This document shows, piece by piece, positions 1 through 5,035 of a DNA stretch of 5,035 nt. The translations under genes were made by a program, and so were the position numbers. Within the stretch, counting starts at the first letter, position 1; each line of letters opens with the position of its first letter. This stretch comes from Candidatus Hydrogenedentota bacterium. Lineage in GTDB: Bacteria; Hydrogenedentota; Hydrogenedentia; Hydrogenedentales; SLHB01. The stretch is from NCBI GenBank assembly GCA_003557825.1, contig PWNM01000632.1:1-5035 (forward strand). Reading direction: 5' to 3'. A model generated the notes under the pieces. The model was not told the DNA's origin, did no database searches, and saw only the letters and a program-made list of their open reading frames with translations.

Positions 1-475
1 AATAGCGCCGAACACCCAGACTGCCCGGTTCAATCAGCGAGGCATAACCTGCTATACCGCATGACAGCAACGTAGGAGTCCCTACGGCACACGAGGCCAG
101 GAAATTGCGTCTGCTGATCGCCGGAGGTGAAGGCTTGGGAACGCCCGGGCGCAGCGGCGCATGTCGCAGATACCAGATCAGCGGATGAACGATGGCGCGC
201 CATGCCCCATAGTAAAGCGCAACGGTTACATAAGCGGCAACCGGGGTTGTTTGGGTTGGCCAGGTTTGATCTTCGGGAGGCCAGATCAGCATCGACACCA
301 AGCGGCCGGGCAAGGTGACCAAAAAAAGAAGGCGGTAAAAGGAGCGCATGGGCGGCTCGATGAAGCGGGGCATCCAGCCCCACTCGGTTAGGGCAAGCAT
401 AAAAAACAGCCCCGTCCCGCCACACAGAACGATGAGAAGGTGCGGTCGCAGTCGTTCTATCCAAGCGCGAACCAT
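1..475 (-). CDS. Membrane-anchored metallophosphoesterase (YkuE-like), N-terminal part; 3' end beyond left edge
   Basis: The first 158 codons are visible; the frame is open to the left edge. The ATG at 475 sits 9 nt after an AGGAGGGG site that overlaps the stop of the upstream gene. Hydrophobic stretches at about residues 12-30, 47-65 and 79-101 look like membrane helices. A basic, proline-rich linker follows, then SRRNFLASC at 121-129, which resembles a twin-arginine motif, and a fourth hydrophobic stretch at about 127-148. The visible part ends in LIEPGSLGVRRY. This resembles the segment that, in YkuE-type metallophosphoesterases, comes just before the first strand of the catalytic domain. 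The metal-binding motifs (DxH, GDxxD, GNH, GHxH) would lie outside the window, so the enzymatic call rests on this junction and the architecture. If correct, the catalytic domain would face the periplasm or cell surface; known relatives hydrolyse phosphoesters such as UDP-sugar lipids or phosphodiesters. It is the last visible gene of the polX operon. The substrate is unknown. Confidence 0.62.
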   Translation of the reverse strand, partial: MVRAWIERLRPHLLIVLCGGTGLFFMLALTEWGWMPRFIEPPMRSFYRLLFLVTLPGRLVSMLIWPPEDQTWPTQTTPVAAYVTVALYYGAWRAIVHPLIWYLRHAPLRPGVPKPSPPAISRRNFLASCAVGTPTLLSCGIAGYASLIEPGSLGVRRY

Positions 476-484
476 ATCGCAACG

Positions 485-492
485 CCCCTCCT
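485..492 (-). promoter_or_regulatory. Ribosome-binding site of the metallophosphoesterase gene, overlapping the upstream stop codon
   Basis: AGGAGGGG lies 9 nt before the ATG at 475. Its first base is also the last base of the TGA stop (494-492) of the CPBP gene. This decides the start over a TTG at 482, which is too close to the site and in another frame. The layout suggests termination-reinitiation coupling between the two membrane-protein genes. Confidence 0.7.
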
Positions 493-1232
493 CACACCAA
501 CACCATGAATAGGATGAGCTGCACTTCAATAATCAGATGGGCCAAAAAAGGCAGCGCCACATTTCGGCTGTTTCGGGTCCAGGCGGTTAAAAGCACCGAG
601 GCCAGGACCATGCCCACCGCCTCGAGGGGATGCTTAACCAAATGATACACGCCTTCGTACAGGGGAATCAGCAACCAGCCCCATCGTGGCATGGGACGGT
701 CGAGAACCCGCAGTAGAACGTAGCGATGAAGGAACTCCCAACCGAGGAGCCAGGAAAACGTCCAGGCCAACATATGGACAACGAATCGAACCTTGTCCGC
801 CGTCTCTGCTCCGGCCAGCGACGGGTAGAAATCACGGAGGCCCGGCACAAAAGCGATAAGCGACACCGCCCCAAGTCCGACAAAAAAGGCGATTGCCATG
901 AACACGGCGTCGATGCGCCGCCACCGCTTCCAACCCAGAAACCTCCAGTCCATCCATGGCAGACAGATCAGGAAAGGGATCGCAAACCAGGCGAAAAACT
1001 TGAACAGATCGACGCCCATGGCCCGCATGAAGGGAGGTCTTCCGCCGGTTGCGATGAGGGGACCTTCCCAAGCCGTCCAACGGAAAAAGGTCCAGTCAAT
1101 GGGAACCTGCACGCCGAGAGTCGCCAGGATATCCACGCCCAAGACCGCGGCCGCATAGACCAACGTCACGCCCGCCAACAGCCATCCGCGCCGGTCATGG
1201 TTCCCGGGTGGTTGATCATGTTTTTTTGACAA
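492..1232 (-). CDS. Polytopic membrane protein, divergent CPBP (CAAX-protease/bacteriocin-processing-like) family
   Basis: A 246-residue protein with about six or seven hydrophobic segments, roughly at 17-38, 72-92, 108-132, 148-165, 183-195, 204-218 and 226-246. The family's three signature sites appear in diverged form. WEFLHR at 165-170 keeps E166 and R170 of the EExxxR motif but has Trp for the first Glu. VYHL places a histidine at 197, though the usual Phe four residues earlier is Glu. A last histidine (H232, in LAHLIIE) lies in the C-terminal hydrophobic region. Known members are intramembrane glutamyl-type proteases (Rce1-like) or act in bacteriocin immunity and processing; many bacterial members have no assigned substrate. 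I chose the TTG at 1232 because AAGGA lies 7 nt before it (1244-1240). Upstream codons add only a non-hydrophobic tail inside nth, and there is no in-frame ATG before the first helix. The gene overlaps the end of nth by 17 nt. Protease activity is uncertain because the motifs are imperfect; it could be a non-catalytic relative. Confidence 0.65.
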   Translation of the reverse strand: MSKKHDQPPGNHDRRGWLLAGVTLVYAAAVLGVDILATLGVQVPIDWTFFRWTAWEGPLIATGGRPPFMRAMGVDLFKFFAWFAIPFLICLPWMDWRFLGWKRWRRIDAVFMAIAFFVGLGAVSLIAFVPGLRDFYPSLAGAETADKVRFVVHMLAWTFSWLLGWEFLHRYVLLRVLDRPMPRWGWLLIPLYEGVYHLVKHPLEAVGMVLASVLLTAWTRNSRNVALPFLAHLIIEVQLILFMVLV

Positions 1233-1899
1233 GGCGTTTTCCTTCGGCGCTATCGGGGAAGGGACACAGATCCCGCAGGACGCATTCGTGGCATTTGGGC
1301 GCCCGCGCTTGGCAAATTGCCCGTCCGTGGAACACAAACCGGTGGGAGAACATGGTCCATTCCGATTGGTCGACGAGTTCCATCAAGTCCCGCTCGATCT
1401 TTACCGCATCGCTGTTTTTGGTAAAGCCCAGGCGTTTGGCCAATCGGGTACAATGGGTATCGACCACAATCCCCGGCGTACCGAAGCATTCGCCAAGGAT
1501 CACGTTGGCCGTTTTCCGCCCCACGCCGTCCAGGCTGAGCAGATCCTCCATGGTCCCGGGCACTTCGCCATCGAACCGTTCAAGGAGAGCTTCGCAGGCG
1601 CGGCGGATACTCTTGGCCTTGTTTCGATAGAACCCACAGCTTCGAATATCGCTCTCGAGTTCGTCAACTGGAACGGCCAGGTAATGCTGGGCCGTAGGGT
1701 ATTTTTTGAACAAAGCCTTGGTAACCATGTTCACACGCTCATCGGTGCACTGGGCGGCCAGAATCGTTCCCACAAGCAACTCGAGGGGCGTAGTGTAATC
1801 CAAGGTACAACGGGCATCGGGATAGGCTTGTCGGAGCCGGTCTGAAACGGCTTTGGCACGTTCGCGATTGGCCGTTTTAGTCATTTTGAGTTTCGCCAC
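1216..1899 (-). CDS. nth: Endonuclease III, DNA glycosylase/AP lyase with [4Fe-4S] cluster
   Basis: A 227-residue protein (E. coli Nth has 211) that removes oxidised pyrimidines and cleaves abasic sites by beta-elimination. Numbered from the GTG at 1899, the helix-hairpin-helix LDGVGRKTANVIL holds the Schiff-base lysine K129. VDTHC supplies the catalytic aspartate D147. Cysteines 196, 203, 206 and 212 form the exact C-x6-C-x2-C-x5-C cluster loop. The N-terminal ILAAQCTDERVN matches the family's substrate-pocket helix. Two starts compete. The GTG at 1899 lies 8 nt after a perfect GGAGGAG site and is preferred. The ATG at 1884 overlaps the polX stop as ATGA but has no well-placed site of its own; it would give 222 residues and the same enzyme. 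With the GTG start, nth overlaps polX by 19 nt, so translation is probably coupled. All catalytic residues are present and nothing suggests decay. Confidence 0.96.
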   Translation of the reverse strand: MAKLKMTKTANRERAKAVSDRLRQAYPDARCTLDYTTPLELLVGTILAAQCTDERVNMVTKALFKKYPTAQHYLAVPVDELESDIRSCGFYRNKAKSIRRACEALLERFDGEVPGTMEDLLSLDGVGRKTANVILGECFGTPGIVVDTHCTRLAKRLGFTKNSDAVKIERDLMELVDQSEWTMFSHRFVFHGRAICQARAPKCHECVLRDLCPFPDSAEGKRLVKKT

Positions 1900-3584
1900 G
1901 AAAGCAACTCCTCCGCAGTTAAGGTGTTGAGTACGTCGCCGGCTTCGAGCCAGCCTTTGCGGGCGACGCCCACGCCGTACTGGATATCGTCCATTCCATC
2001 GACACTGTGGGCATCCGGCGCGATGCACAGTTTGATGCCTTTTTCTTTGGCACGCTTTACCAATCGCCAATCGAGATCAAGGCGGTGCGGGTTGGCATTG
2101 ATCTCAATGGCCACCGTGTTGGCCCGGCACGCGTCAAAGACCCGCTCAAAGTCGAGGGGATACCCTTCGCGGGACAACAATAGCCTGCCCGTGGGGTGAC
2201 CCAGTATGGTTGTGTAGGGATTTTCCACAGCTGCCACGATACGTGCAGTGGCGTCGTCTTCTTTCATGGACAGCTTACTATGGACGGAGGCGATGACCAC
2301 GTCGAAGGCGGCTAGGATGTCGTCGGTATAATCAAGGGAGCCATCCGAAAGGATATCCGATTCGATGCCCTTCAGAACGCGGAACCCCTTTAGGGCTCTA
2401 TTGAGGTCATCGATTTCGTCGTGCTGTTTGGCCACCGTCTCGGGCGTCAAGCCGGAGGCATAGCCGGCAGACTGGCTGTGGTCAGCAATGACAAGATACT
2501 GATATCCCCGATCCTGGGCCCCTTTGGCCATCTCAGTCACAGAAGCCAGTCCATCGCTGTAGGTGGTGTGGCAATGAAACAGGCCGATTAGATCATCTAT
2601 TGTGATAAGCTGCGGCAGCGGATCGGCATCCAGTTCGCCCATGTCCTCCCGCAGTTCGGGTGGAATATAGGGCAAGCTCAACTCGGCAAAAATGGCCGCT
2701 TCATCGTCGCAGGACACGTTATCCTCGCCACGAAACAGGCCATATTCATTCATCTTGAGGCCCTTCTCGCGGGCCCGTTGCCGCATAGCTACGTTATGCT
2801 CTTTGGAACCGGTAAAGTGGTGCAGGGCATAGGGGAACTCGGCATCGGAGACGACACGCAAGTCAGCGGCCAGGCCCGATTCCAGCAGCACGCTCGACTT
2901 GGTCTCGCCGTGGCTGGTTACCTTGGCGATGCCGTCATAGGAAACAAAATGCTCCATGAGCGCTGCGGGGCGCTTGCTTGAGGCGAGCACGTCAATGTCT
3001 TTGACCGTCTCACGGGACCGCCGCAGGCTTCCCGCTACTTCGAGCCGAATGACATCGTTGCTCGACTCGAGATGCGTTCGCAGTCGTTCGGCCTCGCTTT
3101 TCGCCGTATGGATATGATGCCGTTCCCGGTACCGTTTGGCATGGGCAATACCATCGAGCACGTTCTGCTGCATCTTCTTGCCGAAGCCTTTGAGGCCCAG
3201 GAGACGGTTTTCCGTACAGGCGTATTCGAGTTCGCCCAAGGATTTGATACCCAGTTCCTCATAGAGCGTTTTGATGCGCTTGGCGCCCAGACCGGGTATC
3301 GCAAACAGCTCAAACAATGACTCCGGAAACTGGTTCCGCAATTGCTGATGATATTCCAGTGAGCCGGTGGTCACCAGTTCCGTGATTTTTTCCTCAAGGG
3401 CCTCTCCTACCCCTTTGATCTCTCGAAGGCGGCCATCGGCTACCACGGTTTCGATGTCTTCGTCGAGTTGCTCGATTTGCCGCGCCACATTGGTATATGA
3501 CCGAGCCTTGAAGGGGTTTTCGCCGGCCAACTCGAGCAATACCGCGATCTCTTCGAGCACGGCAGCCACGTCTTTTTTTGTCAT
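1881..3584 (-). CDS. polX: DNA polymerase X family protein with C-terminal PHP phosphoesterase domain
   Basis: A 567-residue protein, close to B. subtilis PolX/YshC in length. The order is an 8-kDa-like N-terminal domain with helix-hairpin-helix elements (IKGVGEAL about 56-63, IPGLGAKR 96-103, LKGFGKKM 131-138), then the polymerase palm, then the PHP domain. In the palm, AGSLRR starts at 184, the catalytic pair is D196 and D198, and the third carboxylate is D241 in AADLRVV. HHFTGSKEHN at 255-264 is the conserved thumb-side signature. PHP ligands are all present: H337, H339, D344, H369, E408, H435, H463, D524 and H526. In studied relatives this domain gives Mn-dependent 3'-5' exonuclease, AP-endonuclease or 3'-phosphatase activity, while the palm fills short gaps. 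Together with nth just downstream this fits base-excision repair. I chose the ATG at 3584 because AGAGGAGA precedes it; an ATG seven codons upstream at 3605 has no such site. It is the first gene of the leftward operon. Confidence 0.97.
   Translation of the reverse strand: MTKKDVAAVLEEIAVLLELAGENPFKARSYTNVARQIEQLDEDIETVVADGRLREIKGVGEALEEKITELVTTGSLEYHQQLRNQFPESLFELFAIPGLGAKRIKTLYEELGIKSLGELEYACTENRLLGLKGFGKKMQQNVLDGIAHAKRYRERHHIHTAKSEAERLRTHLESSNDVIRLEVAGSLRRSRETVKDIDVLASSKRPAALMEHFVSYDGIAKVTSHGETKSSVLLESGLAADLRVVSDAEFPYALHHFTGSKEHNVAMRQRAREKGLKMNEYGLFRGEDNVSCDDEAAIFAELSLPYIPPELREDMGELDADPLPQLITIDDLIGLFHCHTTYSDGLASVTEMAKGAQDRGYQYLVIADHSQSAGYASGLTPETVAKQHDEIDDLNRALKGFRVLKGIESDILSDGSLDYTDDILAAFDVVIASVHSKLSMKEDDATARIVAAVENPYTTILGHPTGRLLLSREGYPLDFERVFDACRANTVAIEINANPHRLDLDWRLVKRAKEKGIKLCIAPDAHSVDGMDDIQYGVGVARKGWLEAGDVLNTLTAEELLSWRNSK
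1908..1914 (-). promoter_or_regulatory. Ribosome-binding site of nth, inside the 3' end of polX
   Basis: GGAGGAG lies 8 nt before the GTG at 1899 and 23 nt before the ATG at 1884. The spacing favours the GTG as the start. The site is inside the last codons of polX, so ribosomes finishing polX pass over it. Confidence 0.6.
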
Positions 3585-3587
3585 CGG

Positions 3588-3595
3588 TCTCCTCT
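3588..3595 (-). promoter_or_regulatory. Ribosome-binding site that sets the polX start
   Basis: AGAGGAGA ends 3 nt before the ATG at 3584, and its GAGG core is 6 nt from that start. The competing in-frame ATG at 3605 lies upstream of this site and has no comparable purine-rich sequence, so the shorter protein is preferred. Confidence 0.6.
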
Positions 3596-3635
3596 GTCGC
3601 CGCATGTTATGTAATGGCCCTGCGGCTTGTCGGTA

Positions 3636-3644
3636 TGGTATAGT
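3636..3644 (+). promoter_or_regulatory. Candidate extended -10 promoter for the lipoprotein gene
   Basis: TGGTATAGT fits the extended -10 pattern TGnTATAAT with a single mismatch. No good -35 element is seen 16-18 nt upstream, which extended -10 promoters often tolerate. Transcription would begin near 3651, about 45 nt before the TTG start. Its TATA core (3639-3642) is the same four base pairs used by the candidate leftward -10. Confidence 0.4.
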
Positions 3645-3664
3645 GGAACTGGTAGCCTACACAA
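3637..3664 (-). promoter_or_regulatory. Candidate sigma70-type promoter for the polX operon
   Basis: Read leftward, TTGTGT (3664-3659) and TATACC (3642-3637) are separated by 16 nt. They match 3/6 and 4/6 consensus bases. Transcription would begin near 3630, leaving a leader of about 45 nt before the polX ATG. The match is moderate and made by eye. The gap between the divergent starts is only 111 nt, so the operon promoter is likely to be here if the operon begins at polX. Confidence 0.35.
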
Positions 3665-3682
3665 CATTCAGCCTCTTTTTTC

Positions 3683-3687
3683 AGGAG
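3683..3687 (+). promoter_or_regulatory. Ribosome-binding site that sets the lipoprotein start (TTG)
   Basis: AGGAG lies 8 nt before the TTG at 3696. This start puts a positively charged MKR directly ahead of the hydrophobic signal segment. That fits a lipoprotein signal peptide much better than the upstream in-frame TTG at 3627. Confidence 0.65.
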
Positions 3688-3695
3688 ACGCCACA

Positions 3696-4313
3696 TTGAA
3701 ACGCATATTCCACTCTATTCCATTCATAGCCATCGGCGCGCTATTGGTTTTCGGGCTCATTGGGTGCGACGGCAAGGGGTTCGTTCTTGGACCCTATCCT
3801 TTCGAGGTGGACATCACCGAAGGTGTTCTGTCCCCCGAAGATTTTGCCGACCGGGATAATCACGGTTTGTTGGCAGGGGGCGTCCGTATGGACTACTGTA
3901 ATCTCCCCACGGAGGACATGTTTAACGCGCATTTGGGCGCTGTCGTGGGTGATTTGGGCTCCTCTGTTAGCGTTAACGAGATCCGTTTGAAAGATATCAC
4001 GGTGACCGCCTCTGAAGGCGATTTTCGGTTTGCCAACGTTATCATTCTCCGCTATATTCCCGCACCCCAAAGTGGGGAATTCACCTTGCCGGTCACGCTT
4101 GGCACGGCTTTTTCGCCGATCGGGTTTGGGTCTACGGTCGAGCTGAAGCCTTCGGGGAGGGTGGATCTGCTTAGGCTCATCCAAGCACAGGATGCCAACC
4201 CCAACGATACATGCCCGCAGCTTGAGATCTTTGTGTTGGGTACCATGCCAACGGATACCATCACATGGCGCGCGGAAGCCAACGTCGACCTGTACGTTCG
4301 CGCGGGTCTATAG
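3696..4313 (+). CDS. Putative secreted lipoprotein of unknown function, beta-rich
   Basis: A 205-residue protein starting at TTG after AGGAG. The signal peptide is MKR, then a hydrophobic core at 8-22, then the lipobox LIGC with the acylated cysteine at C24. The mature protein begins CDGKG. The Asp at +2 is the inner-membrane retention signal in E. coli, but that rule does not hold in all phyla. The rest lacks helices with obvious membrane character and reads as alternating beta strands (for example 93-104, 110-121, 146-160, 175-181 and 188-203), suggesting a single beta-sandwich-like domain. C68 and C173 are the only cysteines after C24 and could form a disulfide. I do not recognise a family or any catalytic motif. 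The gene stands alone, diverging from polX and followed by its own terminator, so neighbours give little clue to function. Homologues, if any, would probably be lineage-specific hypothetical proteins. Confidence 0.8.
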   Translation: MKRIFHSIPFIAIGALLVFGLIGCDGKGFVLGPYPFEVDITEGVLSPEDFADRDNHGLLAGGVRMDYCNLPTEDMFNAHLGAVVGDLGSSVSVNEIRLKDITVTASEGDFRFANVIILRYIPAPQSGEFTLPVTLGTAFSPIGFGSTVELKPSGRVDLLRLIQAQDANPNDTCPQLEIFVLGTMPTDTITWRAEANVDLYVRAGL

Positions 4314-4339
4314 TATAGAATCCACGGATGTATTACATG

Positions 4340-4370
4340 CGGCCTGTGACCAACACAGGCCGTTTTCTAT
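4340..4370 (+). terminator. Rho-independent terminator of the lipoprotein gene
   Basis: A perfect 9-bp GC-rich stem, CGGCCTGTG (4340-4348) with CACAGGCCG (4354-4362), encloses a 5-nt loop ACCAA and is followed directly by TTTTCTATT. It begins 27 nt after the lipoprotein stop. Read leftward, the stem is followed by mixed sequence rather than a T-tract, so it should act mainly on rightward transcripts. The T-tract ends one base before the stop codon of the convergent gene. Confidence 0.85.
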
Positions 4371-5035
4371 TGGTCCTGCGTATCGAGGGGACCGCCAGGA
4401 ATGGCGTCGCGTAGGTGGTAGACCGTACCCTGCATGATGGCGACGATGGTACTGGTCGTATCAGCAACGTCGATACGGTAGGAGGCCGTACGCCGGCTTT
4501 CGGACACCCGAACCGCTGTGGCATACAGGAGCCCCCCTTTCACCGCTTTTATGTAGTTGATGGAAGCGTTGATCGCCACGGCCACAAAACCGCGGGTGTT
4601 GGAGGCTATGGCCATGGCATAGTCCGCTTGGGTGAAGAGGGCCCCACCATGGGCGATATCAACGCTGTTGCAATGGCGCTGTTCGACGCACATCCGGACC
4701 GTCGCGCGACCATCCTGTATGTCGATGATCTCGATTCCCAATGATTGGGCCATATGATCCTTGCGGAAATGGTTGAACAGATAGCGTGTACCGGCCTCAT
4801 CGGGATCGGGGCGTAGAAGCATTTCGAGAAAGGACCGGGCCCGTGCGTAAATGGCTCCGCTACCGTCGGCCCGAGGCCCTGCCACATTCAACGTAGAAAT
4901 GGCATTGGTCGACAACCAATCACGGACCGTCTGCCGTGACGCATCGTGCTCCGAATTAAGATCGATGGCAAGGCATGGTTTTCCGTGCTCATTGGCCACA
5001 GCGATGGTGTAAGCAGTCCCCCCCATTGGCAGCCC
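4367..5035 (-). CDS. Fusion of a cpYpsA/'molybdenum carrier' SLOG-type domain with a PaaI-like hotdog thioesterase; 5' end beyond right edge
   Basis: The visible 222 codons have no start; the frame is open to the edge. An ATG at 5026 lies inside a conserved motif (GLPMGGTAYT), so it is probably not the start. Numbered from that Met, residues 1-70 look like the C-terminal end of the cpYpsA SLOG family (formerly 'putative molybdenum carrier'): GGTAYT at 2-7, HGKPCLAIDL at 14-23, and LNVAGPRADGSGAIY at 46-60. A short linker (about 71-82) leads into a complete PaaI-type hotdog domain at about 83-206. That domain has N120, HGG at 126-128, the candidate catalytic aspartate D135 in FTQADYAMA, and typical VAINASINYIKAVKGG and QGTVYHL strands. 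Hotdog thioesterases of this type hydrolyse acyl- or aryl-CoA esters and work as oligomers in the cytoplasm. The SLOG-type domain is predicted to bind a nucleotide-like ligand. No well-placed internal ribosome-binding site was seen near the junction, so one polypeptide is favoured. The joint function is unknown. The visible gene ends in TAG next to the convergent terminator. Confidence 0.8.
   Translation of the reverse strand, partial: GLPMGGTAYTIAVANEHGKPCLAIDLNSEHDASRQTVRDWLSTNAISTLNVAGPRADGSGAIYARARSFLEMLLRPDPDEAGTRYLFNHFRKDHMAQSLGIEIIDIQDGRATVRMCVEQRHCNSVDIAHGGALFTQADYAMAIASNTRGFVAVAINASINYIKAVKGGLLYATAVRVSESRRTASYRIDVADTTSTIVAIMQGTVYHLRDAIPGGPLDTQDQ

Noticed and set aside
30..482. A 150-codon leftward frame at the left end
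   Set aside because: It begins at a TTG with no properly spaced ribosome-binding site. Its product is low-complexity in Arg, Ala and Ser with no hydrophobic pattern. The frame from the ATG at 475 gives membrane helices, a twin-arginine-like motif and a family-like junction, so this one is a shadow.
726..1229. A 167-codon rightward frame opposite the CPBP gene
   Set aside because: The product is rich in Arg, Pro, Gly and His without a domain pattern, and lies antisense to a coherent membrane protein.
1216..1337. Extension of the CPBP gene to an ATG at 1337
   Set aside because: The extra 35 residues lie wholly inside nth, resemble no part of the family and have no ribosome-binding site. The TTG at 1232 does.
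1288..1845. A 185-codon rightward frame opposite nth
   Set aside because: It is antisense to an nth gene with every catalytic and cluster residue intact, and its product matches nothing I recognise.
3585..3695. A small RNA, riboswitch or attachment site in the divergent gap
   Set aside because: The gap is only 111 nt. I see no strong hairpin, tRNA-like end or repeat there, only promoter-like elements and ribosome-binding sites.
3741..4184. A 147-codon leftward frame opposite the lipoprotein gene
   Set aside because: The product is a charged, patternless sequence with no ribosome-binding site. The rightward frame has a lipobox signal peptide, a ribosome-binding site and a terminator.
4415..4744. 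A 109-codon rightward frame opposite the hotdog domain
   Set aside because: It is antisense to a well-conserved thioesterase domain and would start downstream of a strong terminator with no promoter seen.
1..5035. Mobile element, CRISPR array, prophage or defence island
   Set aside because: No transposase, integrase, terminal inverted repeats, spaced direct repeats or phage genes are visible, and the genes look like ordinary chromosomal content.

Overview
The window holds six protein genes and almost no non-coding DNA. Four genes run leftward as one tightly packed operon, in the order polX, nth, a polytopic membrane protein of the CPBP (CAAX-protease-like) type, and a membrane-anchored metallophosphoesterase cut off by the left edge. 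A rightward gene for a small secreted lipoprotein diverges from polX across a 111-base gap. A leftward gene cut off by the right edge converges on the lipoprotein gene. The sequence supports no RNA gene, CRISPR array, insertion sequence or tandem repeat.

The bases suggest a moderately GC-rich bacterium with strong Shine-Dalgarno sites (AGGAG, GGAGGAG) and frequent TTG/GTG starts. A lipobox signal peptide and a twin-arginine-like motif fit an organism with Lsp and probably Tat export, most likely Gram-negative. I cannot place the phylum. Desulfobacterota or a similar environmental lineage is only a guess.

The leftward operon (3584 to 1) joins base-excision repair genes to membrane proteins. 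PolX has intact polymerase and PHP phosphoesterase active sites. Nth has its lyase lysine, aspartate and [4Fe-4S] cysteines. Together they could remove oxidised bases, trim 3' ends and fill short gaps. Their reading frames overlap by 19 nt, nth overlaps the CPBP gene by 17 nt, and the metallophosphoesterase ribosome-binding site is built on the CPBP stop codon. This argues for one transcript with coupled translation. The roles of the two membrane proteins are unknown.

In the divergent gap, a -10-like TATA core can be read on both strands, which suggests an overlapping bidirectional promoter. The lipoprotein gene ends at a clear intrinsic terminator. The U-tract of that terminator abuts the stop codon of the right-hand gene.

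The right-hand gene is the most unusual item. Its visible part joins the C-terminal end of a cpYpsA/'molybdenum carrier' SLOG-type domain to a complete PaaI-like hotdog thioesterase domain in one uninterrupted frame.
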